Below are positions 9,188 to 17,346 of a DNA stretch of 64,000 bases, in pieces (position 1 is the first letter of the stretch; each line of letters opens with the position of its first letter). Under the pieces are notes generated by a model, which saw nothing but the letters and a program-made list of their open reading frames with translations, had not been told where the DNA came from and did not search any database. Location: NCBI GenBank assembly GCA_964482235.1, contig CAYZWU010000008.1, positions 1 through 64,000 on the forward strand. Direction: 5' to 3'. The translations under genes were made by a program, and so were the position numbers. This stretch comes from CAYZWU01 sp964482235. Its GTDB lineage: Bacteria > Planctomycetota > B15-G4 > CAYZWU01.

Positions 9188-11634
9188 TGAACGGAAAGAG
9201 CCATCATCTCGTTTCGGTCCGTCTTGGGGCGGTCTGCTGCCTTCTGGCCGCCATGCTCGCTGGATGCGATCCGTCCGGCAGTCCGCGATATACTCTCGAG
9301 GACACGTGGCCGAGACCGATCATGGGAATATCGTCCGTTCTCGTCGCCGACTGGAACCAGGATGGGTACGACGAGACATACTGGGCCGATCACAAGACAG
9401 GCGAGGTCTATTTCAAGGACAGCTTCCGCGGAGAGATAAAGCAGTTCCACCTCGATGACATCTTCGTCCTCTCCGGCCTCGTCGATCTCGACGGCGACGG
9501 CAAGGCGTCGCTCTGCATCACGCGGATGGTGCCGGACGAGAGGGCGTGGCTTTCCTTTCATGAGATCGGTGCCTCTTCCTTTCCCTTCAATCATGAACCT
9601 GTGCTCGAGATCGGGGGATTCGAGAATCCCGGATACGACTTCAGGAGCGATCATGATTGGGTGTGCCAGCTGAGCAACTGCGGTCCGGCCGATTTCAACG
9701 GCGACGGGACGAACGATCTCCTGTTTCTCGCCTTCACCGGATTCGAGCTGATCCCGCGCGGCTTCTGGATCTATGACGGAGAATCGTTGAAAGAAGGCGG
9801 TCCGCCTGAGGTGCTCTGCAAGAGGGAGATGAAATGCGGCAGCTTTTCCAGGAAGTATCGCAAGAAGCAATACATGCCATTCGTGGCCGATGTCGATGGG
9901 GACGAGGCACACAGACCCGAGATCGTCGTCTCGACCAGGGCCACCGACAACTGGACGGACCGGAAGCCGCCGGACGATCGGCTGCCGAGCCGGCTCGATG
10001 ACCGGGAAAGAGTCCTGGTGCTGAAAATCGATTCCGAGACCGGTGTTCTGGAGGAGGAGAAGTGCTGGGAGCCGGCGGATCCCAACGGGGCTCTTTCGGC
10101 CCACCTGGGCCCCATGATCCCGGGCGGCGGATATTACTTCTACCTCTACCGCCCCCTGCGGGAAGAGGGTGGACAGACGGGGAGGATCGAGAAGATCCGC
10201 GGCCCGACGCTGAAACCCGAGGGGAAGCCCTTTCGATTCGACCGACGGACGAACAAGCTGCTCGCCCATTTCGATCCCTCCTCCTCCTTCAAGGGACTGG
10301 TCGTCACCTACATGGACGGCAGCATCGACCTGCTCGACGAGAACCTGAAGAAGACGAGCTCCAGAACCCCGAGAAAGAACCTTCCCCTCACGCCGCGCCT
10401 CGTGGCCGATCTTGACGGCGACGGCCGGGACGAGCTGGTGGCCACCGGCGGGAACGACCTGCTCGTCCTGTCCCTGCCAGATCTCGAAATCATGGCCTTG
10501 AGATCTTTCACCGACCGGGTGCGGCTCGTCTCGCTCGTGAGAAACGGCAACGAGATCCCCGATCTCTGCGTGCGTGTTTCTTCCAAGTATCCGGGAGCGG
10601 TCAGTGAGAAGAAGAAGATCGATTTCTTCCAGTGCCGTCTGGTCGAAGATGTGCTGCCCAGCCCGACGAATCTCCTTTACATGATCCCCTCCTTCCTTGC
10701 CGGCTCCGCGGCAGCGGCGGCCGCTGTCTTCCTCGCTGCAAGGCGGCGGCGCATGAACCGCCGCAAGAGGACAGCTGCCGAGGCCTCGCGCTGCGACGCT
10801 TTCCTCGAAACCATGCGCACCCTGGGACAGGGAAGGAGAACCGATTCCATTCTCGATCAGCTGAGGATGCTGTTCGAGCAGCTGAACCTCGATCCCTCTC
10901 CCGACCGGTCGCTCGTCAAGCGTTTGAACGAGCTCGCCGTCTCTTTCCACGAGAACGCCGGGCCGCATCTCGCCCGGATCCCCCCTGCGGCCAGGCAGGC
11001 TGGAATCGCACCGGGGCTGGTCAGGTCTTTCGACGAGGCGCTGCTCGTCCTGCGGGATGTTCTGGGAAAGTGCGATCTTTCGGATACGGAATCGCTTGCT
11101 TCCATGTGCGGATCGGTCCTGACGGCCATCGGCACCCTTTCGCTGGTTCGCAAGAGGATGCTGGAGGATCTGGCCGCATTCATTCGATGCGATCCCGTCA
11201 GGGTCGCCGAGGAGATGCTCCAGGCCGCTGCGGTCAATGTCAGCGAGGCCGGGGTGGGAGTGGAGCCCGTCGCCGCGCGGTTGAAGCCCGGTGTGAAGGC
11301 CTTTGTCAGGGAGTCGGACCTGAAGGTGATCATCGAGGACCTCCTGGCCAACGCCTCGCGGGCCATGAAGGGCTCCAGGGAGAAGAAGCTCCGCCTCTCC
11401 ATCGACACCTGCGGCGAGCGGATTCTCATCGACCTGTCCGATACGGGCACCGGAATTCCCGATGACCTGAAGAACCGGATCTTCGAGCCCGGCTTCTCCA
11501 CCAAGTCGGGCGGCGGCGGGCTCGGTCTTTTCCAGGCCGTGGAGATGCTCGACCGCTACGGAGGCCGGATCTTCATCAGGAGAACCGGGCCTGACCAGGG
11601 GACAACGGTGAGGATCGAGCTCTTGCCGGCATGA
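9184..11634 (+). CDS. Lipoprotein FG-GAP propeller / histidine-kinase-like sensor, copy 2
   Basis: An 816-residue paralogue of the preceding protein, with the same layout along its whole length: lipobox LAAMLAGC, FG-GAP motifs (DWNQDGYDE, DLDGDGKAS, DFNGDGTND, DLDGDGRDE), a transmembrane helix near 494-517, a helical linker and a GHKL ATPase. Unlike copy 1 its ATPase looks complete: LLANASRAM (N-box), DTGTGIPDD, FEPGFSTKS and GGGLGLFQ. A histidine in the linker of copy 1 (SVSHGK) is GQGR here, so no shared phospho-histidine is visible. It may dimerise with copy 1. A strong terminator lies 26 bases downstream and ends the operon. Confidence 0.87.
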   Translation: MMNGKSHHLVSVRLGAVCCLLAAMLAGCDPSGSPRYTLEDTWPRPIMGISSVLVADWNQDGYDETYWADHKTGEVYFKDSFRGEIKQFHLDDIFVLSGLVDLDGDGKASLCITRMVPDERAWLSFHEIGASSFPFNHEPVLEIGGFENPGYDFRSDHDWVCQLSNCGPADFNGDGTNDLLFLAFTGFELIPRGFWIYDGESLKEGGPPEVLCKREMKCGSFSRKYRKKQYMPFVADVDGDEAHRPEIVVSTRATDNWTDRKPPDDRLPSRLDDRERVLVLKIDSETGVLEEEKCWEPADPNGALSAHLGPMIPGGGYYFYLYRPLREEGGQTGRIEKIRGPTLKPEGKPFRFDRRTNKLLAHFDPSSSFKGLVVTYMDGSIDLLDENLKKTSSRTPRKNLPLTPRLVADLDGDGRDELVATGGNDLLVLSLPDLEIMALRSFTDRVRLVSLVRNGNEIPDLCVRVSSKYPGAVSEKKKIDFFQCRLVEDVLPSPTNLLYMIPSFLAGSAAAAAAVFLAARRRRMNRRKRTAAEASRCDAFLETMRTLGQGRRTDSILDQLRMLFEQLNLDPSPDRSLVKRLNELAVSFHENAGPHLARIPPAARQAGIAPGLVRSFDEALLVLRDVLGKCDLSDTESLASMCGSVLTAIGTLSLVRKRMLEDLAAFIRCDPVRVAEEMLQAAAVNVSEAGVGVEPVAARLKPGVKAFVRESDLKVIIEDLLANASRAMKGSREKKLRLSIDTCGERILIDLSDTGTGIPDDLKNRIFEPGFSTKSGGGGLGLFQAVEMLDRYGGRIFIRRTGPDQGTTVRIELLPA

Positions 11635-11660
11635 TCGCTGGAACGATGTTCCCCTCTCGA

Positions 11661-11686
11661 ATCGCCAACACCGGTTGGCGATTTTT
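11661..11686 (+). terminator. Rho-independent terminator of the regulator/sensor operon
   Basis: ATCGCCAAC (11661-11669) pairs perfectly with GTTGGCGAT (11674-11682), loop ACCG, followed by a T-run at 11682-11686. It lies just past the second sensor's stop. Confidence 0.85.
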
Positions 11687-11753
11687 CCGGTTTTCCGGAA
11701 TGGGGTGCCAAGGGCGATGCGTCCAACCAAATACGGAAACTGTAACATTCTTT

Positions 11754-11782
11754 TTGACAGGTTGTTAGAATTACGTTAAAAA
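11754..11782 (+). promoter_or_regulatory. Candidate sigma-70-type promoter
   Basis: TTGACA at 11754-11759, then a 17-base spacer and TAAAAA at 11777-11782, in an AT-rich stretch behind the operon terminator. It would start RNA near 11789, reading toward the Memo-family gene. Confidence 0.55.
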
Positions 11783-11788
11783 CACCTA

Positions 11789-11928
11789 CGTTCTCTGGAA
11801 ATAGGAATATTATTTGCTGATAGTCAGTCGAGCAGGAAGACTCCTGGGTATCAACCTGCGATCGGTGTTGGGGGAAAGTTGGTGATCTGTTTTGCCGCGA
11901 AAGGCAAAATTGGTCACCAGCTTTTTTT
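11789..11928 (+). ncRNA. Candidate structured leader or small RNA
   Basis: About 140 bases lie between the candidate promoter and a strong terminator, with no open frame. The RNA could form a small hairpin CAGGA/TCCTG (11833-11846), then the long terminator stem. It matches no RNA family that I recognise. It could be a free small RNA or an attenuator leader for the Memo-family gene, which begins 106 bases after the terminator. Confidence 0.35.
11876..11928 (+). terminator. Long two-part terminator or attenuator hairpin
   Basis: An outer stem AGTTGGTGA/TCACCAGCT (one G-T wobble) encloses an inner stem TTTTGCC/GGCAAAA and is followed directly by seven T residues (11922-11928). It lies upstream of a gene rather than after one, which suggests early termination of the preceding RNA. 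Confidence 0.75.
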
Positions 11929-12034
11929 AGTTTTGGGGAACGGTCGTCTGATGTTCGGCTTCTGCTGCCAGTAGATGAAGAACCGTTCACCGGTCAGGAA
12001 GAGCGCAACACCGAACCTCCTCGAGGGAAAAGAC

Positions 12035-13258
12035 ATGGCCGTCGATCTGGAAAAACCCAGCCTGAGAACAAACCTCGACATCGTTCCCCTGGAGCACGAG
12101 AACGAGCGGCTCTTCGCGATCCGCGATCCCCTCGGTCTTGCCGGCGATCCGATCGTGGTCCCGGGCCCGCTCCTCTACATCATCTCGCTGATGGACGGGG
12201 CTTCCACGATCCTGGATATCCAGCTGGGATTCACGAAGCAGTTCGGGGAGCTTGTCATGGGCGACAGGATCCGGGAGATCGCCGCCGACCTCGATGAGCG
12301 CGGCTACCTGGAGGGACCGGGCTTCGACAAGAAGCTGCGCGCAGCGCAGGACGAGTACCGCTGCAGCTTGACACGAACCGCGTCGCATGCCGGCCAGGCC
12401 TACCCGGATGAGCCGGACGAGCTGAAGGCGTTCCTCGAAGAGGTCGTTCCCGCCCGGCCTGCGGGAAAGGAGCCGCCCCCTCGCGGACTCGTGGCGCCCC
12501 ACATCGACATCGAGCGAGGCCGCTCGATCTACACGGCAGCCTACACGGCTCTTGCGGGAAAGAGGCCTCCGCGGCGGGTCGTGATCTTCGGAACAGGGCA
12601 CTTCGCGGACGGCCACCTCTACATCCTGAGCCCCAAGGATCACTTCACTCCTCTGGGGCCGGCCGAGGCGGACAAGGAGTTCTGCGACAAGCTTGTCGAG
12701 GCGTGCCCCTTCGACCTGACGCTGGGCGAGTTGGGCCACCGCATCGAGCACTCGATCGAATTCCAGGTCCTCTTTCTCCAGCACCTCTTCGGCGGGGACG
12801 CCATGCCGCGGATCGTTCCCGTTCTCTGCACCTCGCTGGAGAGCCGCTTGCAGCCCGGCGCCTCGCCGGCCGAACATCCCGAGGTGGAGGGTTTCCTCCG
12901 GTCGCTCGATGAAGCGGTCGGCAGCGGGGAGAGCGGCGATACTCTTCTTCTCGCCGGGGCGGACATGTGCCACGTGGGTCCGAAGTTCGGCGCCTCCGAG
13001 CCGTTGACGCAAAGCGCTCTCGACCAGGTGCGGCACGACGACGACCGCGTGCTTCAGGCTGCCGTGTCAGGGGGCGCGGAGGCGTTCTACGGCGAGGTGG
13101 CTGCCATCGGCAACAGGAACCACATCTGCAGCGTCGCGTCGATCTACACCGTTTTCAAGTTCCTGGACGGGATCGAGAGCGAACTGCTCGGCTACGACAT
13201 GGCTGCAGAGCCCGACGGATCGGCGGCTGTCGGATTCGGGGCCCTGAGGATTGGGTAG
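12035..13258 (+). CDS. Memo-like protein (AmmeMemoRadiSam system protein B) with N-terminal extension
   Basis: The 407-residue product contains a full Memo domain (about 125-407). The signature LGHRIEHSIEFQ, an earlier APHIDIERG and GTGHFADGH hold His and Asp residues that match the non-haem-iron-dioxygenase-like site of the family. Residues 1-120 form an extra domain seen in some bacterial members. The ATG at 12035 follows GAGGGAAAAGAC. In many genomes Memo is found with AMMECR1 and a radical-SAM protein in an undefined modification system; neither partner is in this window. A candidate leader with an attenuator-like hairpin lies upstream. It converges on the HyuA-like gene, 18 bases away. 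Confidence 0.88.
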   Translation: MAVDLEKPSLRTNLDIVPLEHENERLFAIRDPLGLAGDPIVVPGPLLYIISLMDGASTILDIQLGFTKQFGELVMGDRIREIAADLDERGYLEGPGFDKKLRAAQDEYRCSLTRTASHAGQAYPDEPDELKAFLEEVVPARPAGKEPPPRGLVAPHIDIERGRSIYTAAYTALAGKRPPRRVVIFGTGHFADGHLYILSPKDHFTPLGPAEADKEFCDKLVEACPFDLTLGELGHRIEHSIEFQVLFLQHLFGGDAMPRIVPVLCTSLESRLQPGASPAEHPEVEGFLRSLDEAVGSGESGDTLLLAGADMCHVGPKFGASEPLTQSALDQVRHDDDRVLQAAVSGGAEAFYGEVAAIGNRNHICSVASIYTVFKFLDGIESELLGYDMAAEPDGSAAVGFGALRIG

Positions 13259-13276
13259 CGGTCACGCGCTCCCCCT

Positions 13277-15358
13277 TCACTTCCTGCGAGTCGTCAAGAG
13301 GAGGCTGCCGATCTCGTTCACCTCGAGGGTGCACTCCTTCTCCACGACCGTCGTGGCGCTGAATTCGGATATCACGGCCGGACCCTGGATCGACTGTCCC
13401 GGTTTCAGCTTTTCCCTGATGTAGAACGGCCATTGCCAGCGCCCGAATCCCGGGAGGGAGGCGAGCGTTCCGGCAGGCCGCGGTGCGCGGCGCCTCGCCG
13501 GTCCGTCATCTGTCGGTGGTTCGAACAGACGGTCGATCGCCAGGCTTCGGCTCCTGACGAAGCGGGCGCGGATCGTGACAACTTCCACCACTCCGTCCGG
13601 ATCGTTGTGCCCGTATCGTTCGAGATGGGTCTCGTGGAACCTCTTCTCCAGCGATCTCCCGTTCTCGAAGGGCAGAGTCAGCTGGAAGGACTGGCCCTTG
13701 TATCGCAGATCCGTCACCTTCCTCACCTTCAGACGGCCGTGGCTGTTCCTCTCCCGGCGCCACTGATCCTCCATTTTACGGAAGGCGCATCTGATCTCCC
13801 GGACAGCGCCCTTCTCGAGGACGAGGGGCAGGCCGAGAGAGCGCTCCTCCATCAGCTCGGCCGTGGCGATCCCCTCGGCGGACAGGACTCCGGGCGCAGG
13901 GGGGATGATCACGGCGGGCAGGTTCATGGACCGCAACAGCCGGCAGGCGTGCAGCCCTCCGGCACCGCCGAAAGCCACGAGCGGGAAATCCTTGGGATCG
14001 CGTCCTCTCTCCAGGGTGATCACGCGGATCGCCTTCTCGAGCACCGCGTCAGCCACGTCGAGTATGCCGCGGCAGAGCGTTTCGCACGACACGCGGAGAC
14101 GGCGGGCCAGTGGGCGCAGCGCCTCCGCCGCCCGCGCGGATGCCAGGGGAAAGCTGCCGCCGAGAAGACCCCTCTGGTCAAGACGCCCAAGTGCGAGATG
14201 GGCATCGGTCAGTGCCGGCTGGCTGCCCTTCCCATAGCAGGCCGGTCCGGGATCGGCCCCCGTGCTCTCGGGCCCGACGCGCAGAGCGCCGCCCCGGTCG
14301 CACCAGACCAGGGAGCCGCCTCCCGCTCCCACGGTGTGGATGTCCAGCGAGGGAACGAGCAGGGGGAGGCCGAGTATCGACGACTGGTGCCGGCGGAGCG
14401 GCTCCCCGTCGACGAGAGCCACGTCGGTGGACGTTCCACCCATGTCCAGGGTGATCGCCTTTCCCTTCTGCACATCTTTCGTGGAGGATGTCGGCTTGAT
14501 CCTGCGGCTTCTATCGAGAAGCGTCGCCACACCGGCCACTCCTCCGGCCGGTCCCGACAGGATGGCCGTCACGGGACGCTTCGCCGTTTCCTCCGGCGGA
14601 GCCACGCCGCCCCCGGAGCACATGACCAGGATCTCGGCGCCCGGGAAAGCCGATCCGAGCCTTCCGAGATAACCTTCGGCCACGGGCTGCAGCGAGGCGT
14701 TGATCACCGTTGTGGAGAATCGCTCGTACTCCCTGAACTCCGGCGCCACGCGGGACGAGCATGAGACGGAGAGCCCCGCCTTCCTGAGCGCGCGCTCGAG
14801 CCGCTGTTCCGGACGGGGATCGAGAAAGGAGTAGAGGAGGCATACCGCGGCACCCTTGACACCCGAGCGGACAGTCCGTCGTACCACCTTCCCGATTTCA
14901 TTCTCCGACAGGGGCTTCTCCTCCGTCCCATCGTGCAGCGTGCGCTGCGGCACCCCGAAGCGGAGGCGGCGTTCCACCGGCGCCTCGGCCTTGACGGCAG
15001 GAAGGCGGAAGAGGTCGAGTCGCTCCTGGCGGCCGATCTCGATCAGGTCTTCGAATCCCTTGTTGGTGACGAGGCAGACCGGCGCCGTCTTGCCTTCCAG
15101 GATCGCGTTGGTGGGCACTGTGGTGCCGTGAACGATGACGAGGCGGCGGGCGAAGAGCTCGAGCAGCGCGGCGCCGTCCATGTCCGGCGAGTCATGGATT
15201 TGCCCGAGAAAATCGAGCACTCCGTCGCGGATCACCGAGGCCGGATCGGCCGGGCGGGACGGCCGCTTGTCCACCGTCACGCCGCCGCGGTGGATGAAGA
15301 TGAAATCCGTGAAGGTCCCCCCCGTGTCGACACCAACGAGAATCCTGCTCTTTCGCAT
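13277..15358 (-). CDS. Hydantoinase/oxoprolinase A-type protein (HyuA)
   Basis: A 693-residue protein of the HyuA/5-oxoprolinase family, which uses ATP to open hydantoin or 5-oxoproline rings. ASKHA-type signatures are clear: GVDTGGTFTDF at the N-terminus, GTTVPTNAI, SGPAGGVAG, DMGGTSTDVAL and GADPGPACYG. The C-terminal 150 residues match the usual HyuA tail. HyuA usually works with HyuB, but no HyuB is encoded nearby, so this is a stand-alone subunit or its partner is elsewhere. ATG 15358 is preferred over GTG 15364 because GGAG lies five bases before it. It is divergent from plsY. Confidence 0.9.
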   Translation of the reverse strand: MRKSRILVGVDTGGTFTDFIFIHRGGVTVDKRPSRPADPASVIRDGVLDFLGQIHDSPDMDGAALLELFARRLVIVHGTTVPTNAILEGKTAPVCLVTNKGFEDLIEIGRQERLDLFRLPAVKAEAPVERRLRFGVPQRTLHDGTEEKPLSENEIGKVVRRTVRSGVKGAAVCLLYSFLDPRPEQRLERALRKAGLSVSCSSRVAPEFREYERFSTTVINASLQPVAEGYLGRLGSAFPGAEILVMCSGGGVAPPEETAKRPVTAILSGPAGGVAGVATLLDRSRRIKPTSSTKDVQKGKAITLDMGGTSTDVALVDGEPLRRHQSSILGLPLLVPSLDIHTVGAGGGSLVWCDRGGALRVGPESTGADPGPACYGKGSQPALTDAHLALGRLDQRGLLGGSFPLASARAAEALRPLARRLRVSCETLCRGILDVADAVLEKAIRVITLERGRDPKDFPLVAFGGAGGLHACRLLRSMNLPAVIIPPAPGVLSAEGIATAELMEERSLGLPLVLEKGAVREIRCAFRKMEDQWRRERNSHGRLKVRKVTDLRYKGQSFQLTLPFENGRSLEKRFHETHLERYGHNDPDGVVEVVTIRARFVRSRSLAIDRLFEPPTDDGPARRRAPRPAGTLASLPGFGRWQWPFYIREKLKPGQSIQGPAVISEFSATTVVEKECTLEVNEIGSLLLTTRRK

Positions 15359-15393
15359 CAGCACTCCAAATCCGAAGATCGCCGAGATGGGAG

Positions 15394-15421
15394 TTGATCC
15401 CGTCCCGCAGTCTGATAAAAA
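15394..15421 (+). promoter_or_regulatory. Candidate promoter of plsY-gpsA
   Basis: TTGATC at 15394-15399 and TAAAAA at 15416-15421, spacer 16 bases, in the gap between the divergent HyuA-type and plsY genes. If used, the plsY start must lie downstream, which fits the TTG at 15460. Confidence 0.4.
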
Positions 15422-15459
15422 TAGCAGTCTTTGGAAGCGCTACGGAAGGGAATTTCTCG

Positions 15460-16149
15460 TTGATTCCGATTCTAGCATCGAGCACGGGTAATGAAGCATG
15501 GCTGGCCGGGGCGGCCTGGGTGGCGGTTTCCTATCTCCTGGGCGCCATCCCCTTCGGTCTCTGCGCGGGTTTGATCTTCAAGGGCGTCGACATCCGCGAG
15601 AAAGGATCGGGGAACATCGGGGCCACCAACGCCATCCGGATCCTGGGGAAACCGATCGGCCTTTCCGTCTTCGTGCTCGATTTCCTGAAAGGATTCGGGC
15701 CGGTGATGCTGGCTCTCGAGCTCGATGCGCCCCTCGTTCCCGAAAGCGTGGACCGCTACCTCCTGGCCATCGGGTGCGGTGCGGCGTCCATGGTGGGCCA
15801 CATCTTTCCCGTCTATCTGAAATTCCACGGGGGCAAGGGCGTTGCCGCGCTGTCGGGCGCGATCCTGGCCCTTCGCTGGGATGCCGCCCTGATCGCCTTC
15901 GCCGTCTTCTTCATCGTGAGGAAGGTCACGCGCTACGTGGCCGTCTCGTCCATGGCCTTGAGCATCGCCTTTCCCCTCGCCGTTCTGGCACTTCATCATG
16001 ACAAGGCGTTCGAAGAATATTTATGGCTCACCGTTGGCGGGGCGATGGCCGCCGTGCTGGTCATCGTGCGCCACAGGTCCAACATCAGCCGTCTTCTGAA
16101 ACGGGAGGAGGACAAGGTGGGCGACGACGAGCCGGAGAAGGTGAGGTAG
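15460..16149 (+). CDS. plsY: Glycerol-3-phosphate acyltransferase PlsY
   Basis: A membrane enzyme that moves the acyl group from acyl-phosphate to sn-glycerol-3-phosphate, the first acylation step in phospholipid synthesis. The three PlsY motifs are present: GSGNIGATNAIR, KFHGGKGVA and HRSNISRLLKREE. At least five hydrophobic helices are seen. The frame lacks an ATG at the expected place; TTG at 15460 with GGAAGGG at 15444-15450 gives 229 residues, near the family size. A TTG at 15394 is possible but overlaps the candidate promoter. The last 20 residues are charged. gpsA begins six bases after the stop, so the two genes form a glycerolipid operon. Confidence 0.92.
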   Translation: MIPILASSTGNEAWLAGAAWVAVSYLLGAIPFGLCAGLIFKGVDIREKGSGNIGATNAIRILGKPIGLSVFVLDFLKGFGPVMLALELDAPLVPESVDRYLLAIGCGAASMVGHIFPVYLKFHGGKGVAALSGAILALRWDAALIAFAVFFIVRKVTRYVAVSSMALSIAFPLAVLALHHDKAFEEYLWLTVGGAMAAVLVIVRHRSNISRLLKREEDKVGDDEPEKVR

Positions 16150-16155
16150 GCGGAG

Positions 16156-17166
16156 ATGAGCAACGCTGACAGGAAGAAGGTCACGGTTCTCGGCGACGGC
16201 GGGTGGGGTACGGCTCTTGCCATGGTTCTCGACGAGGCCGGGAACGAGGTCACCCTCTGGAGCGCCTTCCCCGACTACGCCGACCATCTGGACCGGGAGC
16301 GTCTGAATCCGAAGTTTCTTCCCGGTATCACGATTCCCGAAGGGATCAGGATCACCCACGACCTTGCCGAAGCGGCAGAGGCGGCGATCATCTTTTCCGT
16401 AGTGCCGTCGCAGTATCTCCGGGACGTGATGACGCGGCTGAAGGAGGTCCATCGTCCGGGCTGTCCCGTGGCTTCGGCCACCAAGGGGATCGAGACCGAT
16501 ACGCTCGATCGGGCCACGCAGATCATCGGGGGCGTCCTCGGCTCCGTGGAGACGGCGGTCGTCTCCGGCCCGAGCCACGCGGAGGAGGTGGCCCGGCGGA
16601 TGCCCACTACCGTGGTGGTGGCATCGGTGAACAAGGACCTGGGCCTTCTCGTCCAGTCACTGCTCAACACGGAGCGTTTTCGCGTCTACACCAACAGCGA
16701 TCCCACGGGCGCGGAGCTCGGCGGCTGCATCAAGAACGTCCTTTCCATTGCGGGAGGGATGGTCGACGGCCTTGGATTCGGGGACAACACCAAGGCTGCT
16801 CTCCTCTCGCGAGGGATCGTGGAGATGGGGCGCCTCGGCGAGGCGATGGGAGGGCAGCGCTCGACATTCTTCGGTCTGGCCGGGATCGGCGACCTCATCG
16901 TGTCGTGCACGTCGCGCCACGGGCGCAACCGGGCCGTGGGCGAGAAGCTCGGCCAGGGATACACGCTGCAGCAGATCCTCGACGAGATGGAGATGGTGGC
17001 CGAAGGCGTGAAGACTACCATCGCCGTCACCAGCCTGATGGAACGGCATGGCGTGGAGATGCCGATCTGCAGGGAGATCCAAAACGTCCTCTACGAGGGA
17101 AAGAAACCGGTGGAAGCGGTGAACGACCTGATGACTCGTACCCTGAAGGACGAGGTGGAATGGTAG
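16156..17166 (+). CDS. gpsA: NAD(P)-dependent glycerol-3-phosphate dehydrogenase
   Basis: A 336-residue cytosolic enzyme that reduces dihydroxyacetone phosphate to sn-glycerol-3-phosphate, the substrate of the PlsY encoded just upstream. The N-terminal Rossmann motif is GDGGWGTALA. Further family stretches are ATKGIE, GPSHAEEVA, the catalytic-lysine segment GGCIKNVLSIAGGMVDG, and GLAGIGDLIVSCTS. Length and motif order are those of a complete GpsA. The start is supported by a nearby GGCGGAG and the six-base gap to plsY. Nothing unusual is seen. Confidence 0.97.
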   Translation: MSNADRKKVTVLGDGGWGTALAMVLDEAGNEVTLWSAFPDYADHLDRERLNPKFLPGITIPEGIRITHDLAEAAEAAIIFSVVPSQYLRDVMTRLKEVHRPGCPVASATKGIETDTLDRATQIIGGVLGSVETAVVSGPSHAEEVARRMPTTVVVASVNKDLGLLVQSLLNTERFRVYTNSDPTGAELGGCIKNVLSIAGGMVDGLGFGDNTKAALLSRGIVEMGRLGEAMGGQRSTFFGLAGIGDLIVSCTSRHGRNRAVGEKLGQGYTLQQILDEMEMVAEGVKTTIAVTSLMERHGVEMPICREIQNVLYEGKKPVEAVNDLMTRTLKDEVEW

Positions 17167-17199
17167 GGCTCCTCTTGAAAGATATTTCCATTTTAATTC

Positions 17200-17227
17200 T
17201 TGATCGTTCGCGGCGTGTACCTATCCT
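17200..17227 (+). promoter_or_regulatory. Candidate promoter of the amidohydrolase array
   Basis: TTGATC at 17200-17205 and TATCCT at 17222-17227 with a 16-base spacer, in the 180-base gap between gpsA and the first amidohydrolase gene. It is the only plausible promoter of this kind before the array and leaves a leader of about 110 bases. Confidence 0.4.
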
Positions 17228-17346
17228 AAGGACTAGATTTCCTCTCCAAGGCACCCTCGGTCTTTCTTCTGAAGACGCCAATTCCTGGCAGGATTCAGCC
17301 TGTTATTCAATTGGACCGCCATGGATCTTCCCGTAACGGAGATGAT

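Noticed and set aside
9100..11748. A very long minus-strand open frame opposite the second sensor gene (similar ones lie opposite 6770-9187 and 57705-60977)
   Set aside because: High GC makes antisense frames long; the products lack family motifs, while the plus-strand frames have full domains.
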